Origin: Bacteroidales bacterium UBA5536
GTDB lineage: Bacteria; Bacteroidota; Bacteroidia; Bacteroidales; F082
Direction of reading: 5' to 3'
Length of the DNA stretch: 56,101 nt
Assembly: GCA_002426795.1 (NCBI GenBank)
Contig: DINQ01000023.1
Location: forward strand, 1 to 56,101
Shown here: positions 1 to 8,629 of the stretch, piece by piece
How the letters are laid out: every line of letters starts with the position of its first letter
How positions within the stretch are numbered: position 1 is the stretch's first letter
Program-made: the position numbers and the translations under genes
Notes under the pieces: model-generated
What the model was told of the DNA's origin: nothing
Databases searched by the model: none
Seen by the model: only the letters and a program-made list of their open reading frames with translations

Positions 1-100
1 TTTTCAAACTGACCTTCCACCTCTCGGCTTCTTATCCCTCTCTCTACTACGTATCTTCTTTCAGTGAACTGCGCCAATCTCTTTCTCGTGATTGGGAGTG

Positions 101-131
101 CAAATGTACCGCAATTTTCTATTGACGCAAG
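101..131 (-). promoter_or_regulatory. Bacteroidetes-type promoter firing out of the left edge
   Basis: On the minus strand a TACATTTG box (101-108) matches the Bacteroidetes -7 element TAnnTTTG. It is preceded after 19 bases by CTTG (128-131), close to the -33 TTTG. Transcription would run leftwards through the purine-rich positions 1-100 and out of the window. No gene is visible in 1-100, so the target is unknown. The long apparent leader would suit a stable RNA or rRNA operon, but that is only a guess. Confidence 0.5.
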
Positions 132-209
132 AAAAAAATGAAAAAACTTTATAAACAATTTACAATTTCAACCTAATGAATAGGTTAGTGTTTTCATTGT
201 TAATAAGCC

Positions 210-983
210 TTAAGCTCCTGTTCGGATGAAAAGTGGCTTTTCGGGCGTAGAGCGTGCAGGGTCGTAGCGGTATCCGTCCTCTGAAAAGGCTGATAAATGC
301 TCAGGATTGGTGATATCGTTGGTGATAATGAAGCGGCTCATCATGCCTCTGGCTTTCTTGGCAAAGAAGCTGATCATCTTGAGTTCACCGTTTTTTTCTT
401 CTTTAAATTGTGGCGAAATGATGCTTACACCAAGTTTTTTTGTGTTAATACTCTTGAAATACTCGTTCGATGCCAGGTTGATCAGGTGTGAACTACCAAC
501 CTGTAGCATTTCTTCTTTGAGCTTTAGGGTGATTTTCTCCTGCCAAAATGCGTAAAGATCCTTTTTGCGTCCAATATTGATCTTTGTTCCCATCTCCAAT
601 CTGTAGGCTTCGATCAGGTCGAGCGGACGAAGCAGACCGTAAAGGCCTGACAAGATGCGCAGATGTTCTTGAGCATATTGCAGTTGCTCATCCGAAAAAG
701 TCTCGGCTTGCAGTCCTATATATACATCTCCTTTAAAGGCCAGTAAAGCGTGCCTTTTCGAAGTGTTATCGGTTTGCACTCCCCACTGCTGATAGCGCAT
801 GTAGTTTAACTGTGCCAGATCTTTGCTGATATCCATTAAAGCAGCCAGTTTTTTCTCACTCTGTTTACGCATCACAGCAGCAACTTTTACAGCATCATCC
901 TGAAAATGGGGTGTAGTTCCTTGTAGATTTCTTTTTTCGCTTTCGAAATCAAGTGTTTTGGCAGGTGAAATAACGATCATCAT
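210..983 (-). CDS. yaaA: YaaA family peroxide-stress protein (DUF328)
   Basis: The 257-residue product has the family's usual length and opens with the characteristic MIVISPAKTLDFES segment. It also carries the conserved NLASNEYFKSI and YDPARSTPEKPLF-like regions. YaaA proteins bind DNA and, in E. coli, limit oxidative damage by lowering free iron during peroxide stress; that role is family knowledge, not visible here. The start has two adjacent Met codons, and the second (980) may be the true one. It is the last gene of an apparent three-gene unit, starting 14 bases after the preceding gene's stop. No clear terminator was seen downstream. Confidence 0.9.
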   Translation of the reverse strand: MMIVISPAKTLDFESEKRNLQGTTPHFQDDAVKVAAVMRKQSEKKLAALMDISKDLAQLNYMRYQQWGVQTDNTSKRHALLAFKGDVYIGLQAETFSDEQLQYAQEHLRILSGLYGLLRPLDLIEAYRLEMGTKINIGRKKDLYAFWQEKITLKLKEEMLQVGSSHLINLASNEYFKSINTKKLGVSIISPQFKEEKNGELKMISFFAKKARGMMSRFIITNDITNPEHLSAFSEDGYRYDPARSTPEKPLFIRTGA

Positions 984-997
984 GGTTGAGTTAGGTA

Positions 998-1708
998 TTA
1001 CCAGTTGAATGAATTGATGGGTTGTGCGCCAAATGAAGGCATAAACGGAGATGGACTTCCCCAGTAATTGTTGAAGCTGCTGCGATAAGGTGTATTGCCT
1101 CTCGAATAGCCAAAGCTGGCATTGATTTGCATTTTATCGTTGATATTGTATTGCATGCCAACAACAATGCCATCGGCTTCAAAATTCAGTGCCCGTGGAT
1201 TGAGTTGGTCAGCCGGTGGTTGCATGTCGAATTGCTTCCAGACGGTGCCGCTAAGCATCAGCTTGGGATTGACGACATAATTACCACTAACAGCCACTGA
1301 GCCAAGCACAACATCAGTCTGTGTAATTTGAAGACTGTTTTGTTCTCCATTATAATATAGGAATGAGTGATTAAATCCCTGCAGATACCCAAATGATGCC
1401 TGAATATTTAAGCGTTTTTCAGGTTGAAAACTGATGGTCGGCTTGATGAAGCTGGAAAATGCAGTATTGCCAGCAAAATTGTTTCCAACGCTCATACCTG
1501 TTTCAAGCTGAACGTTCACGGGTATTTCATTGATTGAAAATCCTGGTCGTGGAGCTGTAAAGGCAGTCTCGGACTGCACATTCAACTGCTCCTGCGCCTT
1601 GATTTGGGTCTGGAAAACCAACAACAAAATGCTCAATAAAAACATCAAATTCAACTTCTTATGCCAATATTTACGATTGTCAAGTTTATTATAAGCCATT
1701 GATTTCAT
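998..1708 (-). CDS. Exported protein, probable small outer-membrane beta-barrel
   Basis: The 236-residue product begins with a basic stretch and a hydrophobic segment (about residues 20-36) ending in a signal-peptide-like AQ site, so it is probably exported. The mature part has alternating hydrophobic strands (for example LNIQASFGYLQG, KMQINASFGYSRG) separated by polar turns, as in Bacteroidetes outer-membrane beta-barrels. The C-terminus is rich in Pro, Ser and Asn and ends in an aromatic residue. I do not recognise a named family. It sits 6 bases after the AlbA_2-domain gene and 14 bases before yaaA, so it is probably co-transcribed with both. Confidence 0.6.
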   Translation of the reverse strand: MKSMAYNKLDNRKYWHKKLNLMFLLSILLLVFQTQIKAQEQLNVQSETAFTAPRPGFSINEIPVNVQLETGMSVGNNFAGNTAFSSFIKPTISFQPEKRLNIQASFGYLQGFNHSFLYYNGEQNSLQITQTDVVLGSVAVSGNYVVNPKLMLSGTVWKQFDMQPPADQLNPRALNFEADGIVVGMQYNINDKMQINASFGYSRGNTPYRSSFNNYWGSPSPFMPSFGAQPINSFNW

Positions 1709-1714
1709 GTTAAA

Positions 1715-2401
1715 TTACCTTGTATACACATTAATTTGCCCTGTTTCCTGATCGATTCTGTCATAAAAGTCAGAGTCGACCAGTTCGAAGTAGGTTTCTT
1801 TTTCGGTCATATGCATGTCGATCACACCCAAAAGAATGAAATCGGTTAAAATGGCTTCGGCCCTGGGTTTTTTCAGGTGACACATTTCCCGGAAAGCGGC
1901 AATGTCTATTTGTCCGTGCTCTGAAAGATACCTTAGCAATTGCATTTCCACTTCGGTGAAGGCGATACGTACTTCCCGGTGATCATTTTGACGTTTCCAA
2001 ACTTTGAGCAAGATGCTGTTTGCCAGTAGGTTTTTGTCGCCAACCCTTACAAAAATCTTGTAATCATTGTTTTTGTCAGGCGCTTTGTGTTTGTGCGACT
2101 TACTGCGTGGCACCTTTACTTCAAGTACAAGTTTTCCGTTAACATTCCATTCTTTGGTTTGGTATGTCACTTCAGGTTTGCAATAAAGCTGGGCAGCGGC
2201 TTCAATCATGTGAATCTCTTCGTCAGAGCGCACGCCAGCCACTGCGCCATTGTCTTTTACTCCAACCAGCAAACGACCACCGTCGGTATTGGCAAAGGCT
2301 ACCAGCGAACGGGCAATCTTCTTGCTGTCAGATATTTCAAATTTGAAATCCTGCTGCTGGTGTTCACCTTCTTCAATTAATGAAATGATGTAATCTGACA
2401 T
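1715..2401 (-). CDS. AlbA_2-domain (Schlafen-like) putative nucleic-acid-binding protein
   Basis: The 228-residue product has an N-terminal AlbA_2 domain. Residues ~8-60 contain the typical E.E..DFKFE, then SLVAFANTDGGRLLVGVKDNG, with the NTxGG signature, followed by G(V)xSDEE. Residues ~150-210 look like a winged helix (MQLLRYLSEHGQIDIAAF...). Proteins of this class are often annotated as ATP-binding or transcriptional regulators and may bind DNA or RNA; the actual role is unknown. It is the first gene of a unit with the exported protein and yaaA (6-base and 14-base gaps) and has its own promoter at 2458-2465. Confidence 0.8.
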   Translation of the reverse strand: MSDYIISLIEEGEHQQQDFKFEISDSKKIARSLVAFANTDGGRLLVGVKDNGAVAGVRSDEEIHMIEAAAQLYCKPEVTYQTKEWNVNGKLVLEVKVPRSKSHKHKAPDKNNDYKIFVRVGDKNLLANSILLKVWKRQNDHREVRIAFTEVEMQLLRYLSEHGQIDIAAFREMCHLKKPRAEAILTDFILLGVIDMHMTEKETYFELVDSDFYDRIDQETGQINVYTR

Positions 2402-2457
2402 GACGGCGTTTTATGCAATAACAACAAATTCTGCTGTGTATTGTTTTGGTACCGCTG

Positions 2458-2465
2458 CAAAGTTA
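2458..2465 (-). promoter_or_regulatory. -7 box for the AlbA_2-yaaA unit
   Basis: The minus strand reads TAACTTTG, a full match to TAnnTTTG, 57 bases before the start codon at 2401. No convincing -33 TTTG lies at the right distance. Confidence 0.45.
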
Positions 2466-2536
2466 AGCAAGCAAACGCAATATAAGTTGCAAGAACAGGG
2501 CCAAAGCTTCATTGGAATGTTAATTTGCGTTAAAGC

Positions 2537-2565
2537 AAAAAAGCTGCAGGTTTCTGCAGCTTTTT
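2537..2565 (-). terminator. Intrinsic terminator after pyrI
   Basis: A perfect stem AAAAGCTGCAG/CTGCAGCTTTT with a 4-base loop and flanking A and T tracts lies 24 bases beyond the pyrI stop. It is nearly symmetrical and could work on both strands. It closes the pyrB-pyrI transcript. Confidence 0.85.
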
Positions 2566-2588
2566 CATTGGCCATTCAAGTGATGCAA

Positions 2589-3053
2589 TTAAAAGAAGAC
2601 CATATTGGCTTGCGAGGTGTTTTTCTCGCAATAGTGGCATGCCAGCTTCATTTCGCCATCCACATGAATCACGTTGAATTTCGTAGGTACATTTTCTTTA
2701 TTGGTGACACAATTGGGGTTGAAGCACTTCACGATTTTTTCAACATGTTCGGGGATGCTGACGTTGTCTTTGCGCACCACTTCGTAGTCTTTGATTTCGA
2801 TAAGTGTGGCAGTGGGAGCGACCAGTGCTATCTTGTTGATGTCTTCCATCTCAAAATATTTGTCGCTGATTTTGATAATGCCTTTGCGTCCATATTTTTT
2901 GCTTTCGAGGTTTGTGCCAAAATAGAGCGGCTTTTCTGTTTTGTCCAGGTCGAGGATTTTTACTACCTGAAACAATTTATCTGCCGGGATGTGGTCGATT
3001 ACTGTGCCGTTGCTGATAGCCGAGACGATCAGTTCTTTTCTTTTATTTGTCAT
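2589..3053 (-). CDS. pyrI: Aspartate carbamoyltransferase regulatory subunit
   Basis: The 154-residue protein matches the length of PyrI. This subunit binds CTP/ATP and assembles with PyrB into the allosteric aspartate transcarbamoylase. The C-terminal zinc site is intact: CxxxxC (CFNPNC) followed by CxxC (CHYC). The start was placed at ATG 3053 (MTNKRKELIVSAI); a longer open frame upstream only overlaps pyrB and is not conserved-looking. It begins 26 bases after the pyrB stop, so the pair is co-transcribed. PyrI in a Bacteroidetes genome is normal and implies feedback control by nucleotides in addition to the attenuator upstream of pyrB. Confidence 0.95.
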   Translation of the reverse strand: MTNKRKELIVSAISNGTVIDHIPADKLFQVVKILDLDKTEKPLYFGTNLESKKYGRKGIIKISDKYFEMEDINKIALVAPTATLIEIKDYEVVRKDNVSIPEHVEKIVKCFNPNCVTNKENVPTKFNVIHVDGEMKLACHYCEKNTSQANMVFF

Positions 3054-3079
3054 GAGTTCAATTTTTTGCTGATGAAACT

Positions 3080-3994
3080 TTATTTTACACCCAGAATAGC
3101 TGCAATCAATGCCTGACGAACATATACTCCGTTTTGTGCCTGCTGGAAATAGTAGGCTTTCGAATTGGTGTCGACGTCGGTGCTGATCTCGTTGACGCGT
3201 GGTAGCGGATGCAGGATGCGGCAATTGTCCTTGGCACCTGCGAGCATGCTGTTTTCGAGGATGTAAGCGTTTTTAACCTTTTCGTAATCCAATGGATCGG
3301 GGAAGCGCTCTTTTTGGATCCGGGTCATATAAATAATATCTGATTTTGGAATAACTTCCATGAAATCAGTATATTGTTCGTATTGAAGATTGGCTTCTTT
3401 GATGTGTCGCTTAACGGCGCTGGGCAGTTTGAGCTCGATGGGCGAAACCAGGTGAAATTTCGTATTGAACTTACACAATGCAATCACCAGACTGTGTACG
3501 GTGCGTCCGTACTTCAGGTCGCCTACAAAAGTTACTTCCAAATTATCGAGCGTGCCCTGTGTTTTTCTGATTGAATAAAGGTCGAGCAGGCATTGGGTTG
3601 GATGTTGGTTGGCCCCATCACCTGCATTGATAATTGGCACAGGAGCCACTTCGCTGGCATAACGGGCAGATCCATCAACAGGATGTCGCATCACGATCAG
3701 GTCGCTATAGTTGCTCACAGTGAGGATGGTGTCTTTAAGCGATTCGCCTTTCTGCACGCTCGAAGTGGCTGCACTGCTGAAACCCACAACATTGCCGCCG
3801 ATCTTTTGAATGGCGCTTTCGAAACTGAGTCGTGTGCGGGTCGAAGGTTCAAAGAAGAGCGAAGCGATCACCCGGCCATTCAGCAGGTTCTGGTGTGGTT
3901 CTTTTTCAAAACCTTCGGCCAGATCGAGGATATGAATCATCTCCTCGCGTGTGTAATCGTTAATGGAAACTAAACTGCGGTTTTTCATTGACAT
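3080..3994 (-). CDS. pyrB: Aspartate carbamoyltransferase catalytic subunit
   Basis: The 304-residue PyrB joins carbamoyl phosphate and aspartate, the committed step of pyrimidine synthesis. Visible motifs are FFEPSTRTRLSFE (carbamoyl-phosphate loop, ~residues 48-60), HPTQ, GDLKYGRTVHSL and HPLPRVNEI. Two in-frame starts exist (MSMKNRSL); the second ATG overlaps the stop of the leader frame as ATGA. It has its own promoter and attenuator downstream of carB and is followed by pyrI. Confidence 0.97.
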   Translation of the reverse strand: MSMKNRSLVSINDYTREEMIHILDLAEGFEKEPHQNLLNGRVIASLFFEPSTRTRLSFESAIQKIGGNVVGFSSAATSSVQKGESLKDTILTVSNYSDLIVMRHPVDGSARYASEVAPVPIINAGDGANQHPTQCLLDLYSIRKTQGTLDNLEVTFVGDLKYGRTVHSLVIALCKFNTKFHLVSPIELKLPSAVKRHIKEANLQYEQYTDFMEVIPKSDIIYMTRIQKERFPDPLDYEKVKNAYILENSMLAGAKDNCRILHPLPRVNEISTDVDTNSKAYYFQQAQNGVYVRQALIAAILGVK

Positions 3995-4197
3995 AAGGGT
4001 ATTTTGATTTGAGAAGTGGAAATTTCATTATTTGAATGCTGAGAGGTTGTTCTTCGAAAAGCAACATGAGAATCATTGCTTTTTAAAAGGGCAAAAAAAA
4101 GACGGCCAATGCCGTCTGATAGATTATAGAAATTGAATAACGAAGCGATCTGATTGACCTGCTGGCTTTTATCTTTGATGTTGTGCTCCGTTAACAT
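3985..4197 (-). CDS. Candidate pyrB leader reading frame read through the attenuator
   Basis: A 70-codon frame starts at ATG 4197, about 20 bases after the predicted transcription start. It passes straight through the terminator hairpin (4100-4117) and ends in a TGA overlapping the second in-frame ATG of pyrB. The segment encoded by the hairpin and U-tract is SDGIGRLFFALLKSN. The carA leader has the similar SKDGLSVFFYILKIN in the same register. In the enterobacterial pyrBI leader, translation through the attenuator is what couples UTP level to read-through. Whether this peptide is made is unknown; the frame could be a by-product of the hairpin sequence. Confidence 0.5.
   Translation of the reverse strand: MLTEHNIKDKSQQVNQIASLFNFYNLSDGIGRLFFALLKSNDSHVAFRRTTSQHSNNEISTSQIKIPLCQ
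4093..4117 (-). terminator. pyrB leader attenuator hairpin
   Basis: On the minus strand a perfect 7-bp stem AGACGGC/GCCGTCT with loop ATTG is followed by a run of T. It lies between the pyrB promoter (4222-4251) and the pyrB start (3994). It is preceded by a U-rich stretch (about 4118-4142) suited to UTP-sensitive pausing. It can also stop transcripts arriving from carB. Confidence 0.8.
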
Positions 4198-4221
4198 GTG
4201 ATGTGTCGTGTTACCGGGGTA

Positions 4222-4251
4222 CAAAGATAGGCGAAACAAAAGATTGACAAG
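4222..4251 (-). promoter_or_regulatory. pyrB promoter
   Basis: On the minus strand the -7 box TATCTTTG (4222-4229) is preceded after 18 bases by CTTG (4248-4251). It lies about 100 bases past the carB stop and gives a transcript starting near 4217, just ahead of the leader ATG at 4197. Confidence 0.6.
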
Positions 4252-4331
4252 GCAAAACTTTTTCACAAATATACATCCTGTTGTTGATAACCGCTTAGAT
4301 TCCGTGATTAGATCAGATTGTATAGCCATTT

Positions 4332-7300
4332 TTAAACGTATTCACTCCATGATTTGATGCGCAGGTCTTCGAGCCGGTAGCGTGCAATGGCGTATATGAA
4401 CGCGCTTGCCAGGCGGGCATTGGTGATCAAAGGCACATTGAAATCAACCGCTGCGCGCCTGATGGTGTAGTCGTTGTCAAGTTCTTCCTGGCTCAGGTTT
4501 TTGGGGATGTTGATAACAAGGTCGATCTGCCGGGAGCGTATCAGCTCGTAAGCATTGGGCGATTTGGGAACATCGGGCCAATAAACGACCTTTGACGGAA
4601 TGTTGTTTTCTGCCAAAAACTGATGAGTCCCCTGCGTAGCAAAAAGGTCAAATCCGTTTTCGGTTAGCCAGAGCGCGCTGGCAAGCAATTCTGTTTTGGA
4701 ACGCATCGGGCCCGAAGAAATCAATATGTTTTTCTTTGGAATCCGGTAGCCAACAGCCAGCATCGACTTGAGGATGGCCTCATAGTAATCGTCGCCAATG
4801 CAACCCACTTCGCCGGTAGATGCCATATCAACACCCAAAACAGGGTCGGCCTTGCTCAAGCGTGAAAAGGAAAACTGAGGCGCTTTTACACCTATATAAT
4901 CCAGTTCGAATAAAGATTTCAATGGCTTCTCTACTTTCTCGCCCAACATGATGCGTGTGGCGTAATCTATAAAATTGGTTTTCAGTACTTTAGAAACAAA
5001 AGGTAAGCTTCTCGATGCCCTCAGGTTACATTCGATCACCTTGATGTCATTGTCGCGAGCCAGAAACTGAATATTGAATGGGCCACTGATTTGCAATGCC
5101 TCTGCGATTTTCCGGCTGATTTTTTTGATCCTTCTGATGGTTTCTACGTAAACCTTTTGGGGCGGAAACATCATGGTGGCATCGCCTGAATGCACGCCGG
5201 CAAACTCGATATGTTCAGAAATAGCGTACAAGATGATCTCGCCTTTGTCGGCTACTGCGTCCATTTCAATTTCTTTGGCATCAGTCAGGAATTTGGAAAC
5301 CACGACTGGATATTGTTTCGAGATCTTGGTGGCCATCTCCAGGAAATGGCGCAGTTCTGAAGCATTTGAAACCACATTCATGGCTGCACCCGAAAGTACA
5401 TAAGAAGGGCGGACCAACACCGGGAAACCAACTTCTTTTGTAAACAGCTCAATATCTTCCATGCTGCTGAGCTCTTTCCATGCAGGCTGGTCAACGCCGA
5501 TGCTGTCGAGTAATTCTGAAAATTTATATCTGTTTTCGGCTTTATCGATAGATTCAGGAGAGGTTCCTAAAATAGGTACTTGTTGACGATGCAGGCGCAT
5601 GGCCAGGTTGTTTGGAATTTGACCGCCTGTTGAAACAATCACGCCAAGCGGCAGCTCTAGTTCGGCAATATCGAGTGTTCGTTCGAGGCTGAGTTCTTCA
5701 AAGTACAGCCGGTTGCAACTGTCGTAATCTGTGCTGACGGTTTCGGGATTGTAATTGATCATGACCGACCTGTAGCCGGCCTTTTCGATGGATTGCAAAG
5801 CATTAACACCCGACCAGTCGAACTCGACACTGCTGCCAATGCGGTAGGCACCCGAACCGAGCACAACCACCGAACGACCATCTTTTTCGGGAAGGATATC
5901 GTGTTCGTCGCCGTGATACGTCAGGTACAGGTAGTTGGTATCAGCCGGAAATTCAGCAGCAAGTGTGTCTATTTGTTTGATTACCGGAACAATGCCTCTT
6001 GATTTTCGGTGCTTTCGTACGGTAAGCAATAACTGTTCAATATCTGTGGGGGCAGCCTCTGAATAAACCAGCCTGGCCAGCTGAAAATCGCTGAAACCGC
6101 ATTTTTTTGCTTCCAGTAGCAAATCATTGGGAAGACTTTCGATGGCATTGAATCCTGCAATTTTTTCAGAAAGTTGGTGGATATTGTAAAGTTTTTCCAG
6201 AAACCAGCGGTCTATCTTTGTGTTTAAGTGAATCTGTTCTACACTCCAACCTTCGGCAAAAGCCGCTGCAATGCTGAAAATGCGCGTATCAGTAGGTTGG
6301 TTGAGTGCTTTCTTGATGGTTTCTTCAGGCAGTTCGCGGTTAGCAACGAAGCCGTGCATGCCCAAACCTGCCATCCGCAGTCCCTTTTGGATACATTCTT
6401 CAAAACTGCGCCCAATCGCCATAATCTCACCCACACTTTTCATGCTCGACCCAATCTCCTTTGAAACGCCATGGAACTTATTCAAATCCCAACGGGGAAT
6501 CTTGCAGACCATATAATCCAGTGCGGGCTCAAAAAAAGCGGTTGTGGTTTTTGTGACGCTGTTTTTGAGCTCGTGCAGTCCAAATCCCAATGCCAGTTTT
6601 GCCGCCACGAAAGCCAAAGGATAGCCCGTTGCCTTGCTGGCCAATGCGCTTGAACGCGACAGGCGGGCATTGACTTCAATCACCCTGTAATCTTCCGATT
6701 CTGGGTCCAATGCATATTGCACATTGCATTCGCCAATAATGCCTACGCGCTTGACAATCTGGATAGAGATTTTGCGCAGTTTGTGATACTCACTATTGGT
6801 AAGTGTTTGCGAAGGCGCTACCACAATACTTTCGCCCGTGTGGATACCCAGCGGGTCGAAGTTTTCCATGTTGCACACCGTGATGCAGTTGTCATATCGA
6901 TCGCGAACCACTTCGTATTCGATTTCTTTCCAGCCTTTGAGTGATTCTTCTATCAGGATTTGATCGGCATAAGAAAACGCTTTTTCGGCCTGCTTTTGAA
7001 GTTCATCCATATTGTTGCAGAAACCGCTTCCTTGCCCGCCCAGCGTGAATGCGGCGCGGATAATTAACGGAAAACCAATTTCTTCGGCAGCTTTTAATGC
7101 TTGTTCTTCAGATGTAACGGCTACAGATTTTGGGGTTTTTACGCCAATCGTGCCAAGCAGGGCAGCAAAACGTTCGCGGTCCTCTGTTTCCATGATTGCC
7201 GTAACGGGTGTGCCGAGCACTTTAACCTGATGTTTTTCCAATACACCGCTTTCGTGCAAGGCAATGCCACAGTTTAATGCTGTTTGGCCTCCAAAAGCCA

Positions 7301-7553
7301 GCAATATACCTTCCGGTTTTTCTTTCTCGATGATACGTTCCACAAAATAGGGCGTCACAGGCAGGAAATAAATCTGATCCGCAATGCCTTCAGACGTTTG
7401 CACAGTGGCAATATTCGGATTGATCAATACTGTTTTGATGCCTTCCTCGCGCAGGGCTTTCAATGCCTGCGATCCACTGTAGTCAAATTCGCCGGCTTCA
7501 CCAATCTTGAGGGCGCCCGAGCCAAGTACCAATACCTTATTTATTTTTTCCAT
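4332..7553 (-). CDS. carB: Carbamoyl-phosphate synthase large subunit
   Basis: The 1073-residue protein has the full CarB length. It carries two ATP-grasp halves (each opening VLGSGA..IG...EFDYSG / EFDWSG; about residues 1-400 and 555-940) and a C-terminal MGS-like allosteric domain (~940-1073; LFATQGTHQFL). It makes carbamoyl phosphate from ammonia passed from CarA, bicarbonate and two ATP, for pyrimidines and arginine. Its start overlaps the carA stop by 13 bases, so the two are translated from one transcript. The next gene, pyrB, has a separate promoter and attenuator. Confidence 0.97.
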   Translation of the reverse strand: MEKINKVLVLGSGALKIGEAGEFDYSGSQALKALREEGIKTVLINPNIATVQTSEGIADQIYFLPVTPYFVERIIEKEKPEGILLAFGGQTALNCGIALHESGVLEKHQVKVLGTPVTAIMETEDRERFAALLGTIGVKTPKSVAVTSEEQALKAAEEIGFPLIIRAAFTLGGQGSGFCNNMDELQKQAEKAFSYADQILIEESLKGWKEIEYEVVRDRYDNCITVCNMENFDPLGIHTGESIVVAPSQTLTNSEYHKLRKISIQIVKRVGIIGECNVQYALDPESEDYRVIEVNARLSRSSALASKATGYPLAFVAAKLALGFGLHELKNSVTKTTTAFFEPALDYMVCKIPRWDLNKFHGVSKEIGSSMKSVGEIMAIGRSFEECIQKGLRMAGLGMHGFVANRELPEETIKKALNQPTDTRIFSIAAAFAEGWSVEQIHLNTKIDRWFLEKLYNIHQLSEKIAGFNAIESLPNDLLLEAKKCGFSDFQLARLVYSEAAPTDIEQLLLTVRKHRKSRGIVPVIKQIDTLAAEFPADTNYLYLTYHGDEHDILPEKDGRSVVVLGSGAYRIGSSVEFDWSGVNALQSIEKAGYRSVMINYNPETVSTDYDSCNRLYFEELSLERTLDIAELELPLGVIVSTGGQIPNNLAMRLHRQQVPILGTSPESIDKAENRYKFSELLDSIGVDQPAWKELSSMEDIELFTKEVGFPVLVRPSYVLSGAAMNVVSNASELRHFLEMATKISKQYPVVVSKFLTDAKEIEMDAVADKGEIILYAISEHIEFAGVHSGDATMMFPPQKVYVETIRRIKKISRKIAEALQISGPFNIQFLARDNDIKVIECNLRASRSLPFVSKVLKTNFIDYATRIMLGEKVEKPLKSLFELDYIGVKAPQFSFSRLSKADPVLGVDMASTGEVGCIGDDYYEAILKSMLAVGYRIPKKNILISSGPMRSKTELLASALWLTENGFDLFATQGTHQFLAENNIPSKVVYWPDVPKSPNAYELIRSRQIDLVINIPKNLSQEELDNDYTIRRAAVDFNVPLITNARLASAFIYAIARYRLEDLRIKSWSEYV

Positions 7554-8629
7554 TGTTCGATTGCGTTGATGAAGTGACTAAACAGGAATGCTGTGTCAGT
7601 TGGCCCACTGGAAGCTTCGGGATGAAACTGTGTGCTGAAAATTGGCTTCTTTTTGTGAATGATGCCTTCGTTGCTGTTGTCGTTCAAGTTTGTGAACCAG
7701 CTTTTCCAATCGGATTGTATGCTAGCGATGTCGACGGCATAGCCGTGATTCTGAGAGGTAAGGTAAGCCTTGTTGGTTCCATCTTGCAACACCGGTTGGT
7801 TGTGGCTTCGGTGACCGAATTTGAGTTTGTAGGTCGATGCACCTGATGCCAAAGCCAGCAACTGATGCCCCAGGCATATTCCAAAAACAGGTTTGTCGCC
7901 TGCGATACTTTGCTTAAGATGTGCAATCGTAGCAATACAATGCTCCGGATTTCCGGGTCCATTCGAGATAAACAAGCCGTCAAAATCTTCCCTGGAATAA
8001 TCGTAATCCCATGGAATCCGGATGACTGTGGTGTCGTATTCGAGCAGGCAGCGGATGATATTGCTCTTTACACCACAATCGACCAGCATGATACGGTGTT
8101 TTCCCTTTCCATAAATGGTTTTTTGTTGTGCGCTCACTTCTGCCACCAGGTTTCGGTTATTGGGGTCATCAAAAGGGATGTCGTTGCTGTCGATCAGTAT
8201 TTTTGCAGGCATACTTCCTTTTTCGCGGATGTGTCGGGTAAGCATGCGTGTATCGATACCAAAAAGAGCCGGCACTTTTTCTGCTTTCAGCCAATCACCC
8301 AAACTTTGACTGGAATTCCAATGACTATGCTTTTCTGAGTAATCGGAAATGATGAGTGCGCTGACGTGGATATGATCCGACTCGAAAAAGCGCAGCATAT
8401 TATCTTCAATTGTTGGTTTGGGTACGCCATAATTCCCGATACTGGGGTAGGTGAGTACCAGTATCTGTCCACGGTACGAAGGGTCAGTCAGACTTTCTGG
8501 ATAGCCGGTCATGGCTGTGTTAAAAACGAGTTCGCCTGATATACTTCCCTGGAAACCAAATGATTTTCCATGAAATACAGCACCATCTGAAAGTACCAGA
8601 CGGGCGTCAGGATAGGGGTTGGTTGGCAT
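7541..8629 (-). CDS. carA: Carbamoyl-phosphate synthase small (glutaminase) subunit
   Basis: The 362-residue CarA has an N-terminal CPSase small domain (DGAVFHGKSFGF, FNTAMTGYPESLTDPSY) and a C-terminal class I glutamine amidotransferase domain. The nucleophile cysteine lies in FGICLGHQLLALA and the His/Glu pair in FHPEASSGP. It hydrolyses glutamine and channels ammonia to CarB. It overlaps carB by 13 bases. Its mRNA has a leader with an intrinsic terminator 40 bases before the start codon, indicating attenuation control. Confidence 0.96.
   Translation of the reverse strand: MPTNPYPDARLVLSDGAVFHGKSFGFQGSISGELVFNTAMTGYPESLTDPSYRGQILVLTYPSIGNYGVPKPTIEDNMLRFFESDHIHVSALIISDYSEKHSHWNSSQSLGDWLKAEKVPALFGIDTRMLTRHIREKGSMPAKILIDSNDIPFDDPNNRNLVAEVSAQQKTIYGKGKHRIMLVDCGVKSNIIRCLLEYDTTVIRIPWDYDYSREDFDGLFISNGPGNPEHCIATIAHLKQSIAGDKPVFGICLGHQLLALASGASTYKLKFGHRSHNQPVLQDGTNKAYLTSQNHGYAVDIASIQSDWKSWFTNLNDNSNEGIIHKKKPIFSTQFHPEASSGPTDTAFLFSHFINAIEQWKK

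Noticed and set aside
2400..3116. 238-codon plus-strand frame opposite pyrI and its terminator
   Set aside because: It is antisense to pyrI and the terminator, its product is Phe/Cys-rich without a recognisable fold, and pyrI is certain.
3985..4329. Full 114-codon frame upstream of pyrB
   Set aside because: Its first part lies upstream of the predicted pyrB transcription start; only the part from ATG 4197 is kept as a leader candidate.
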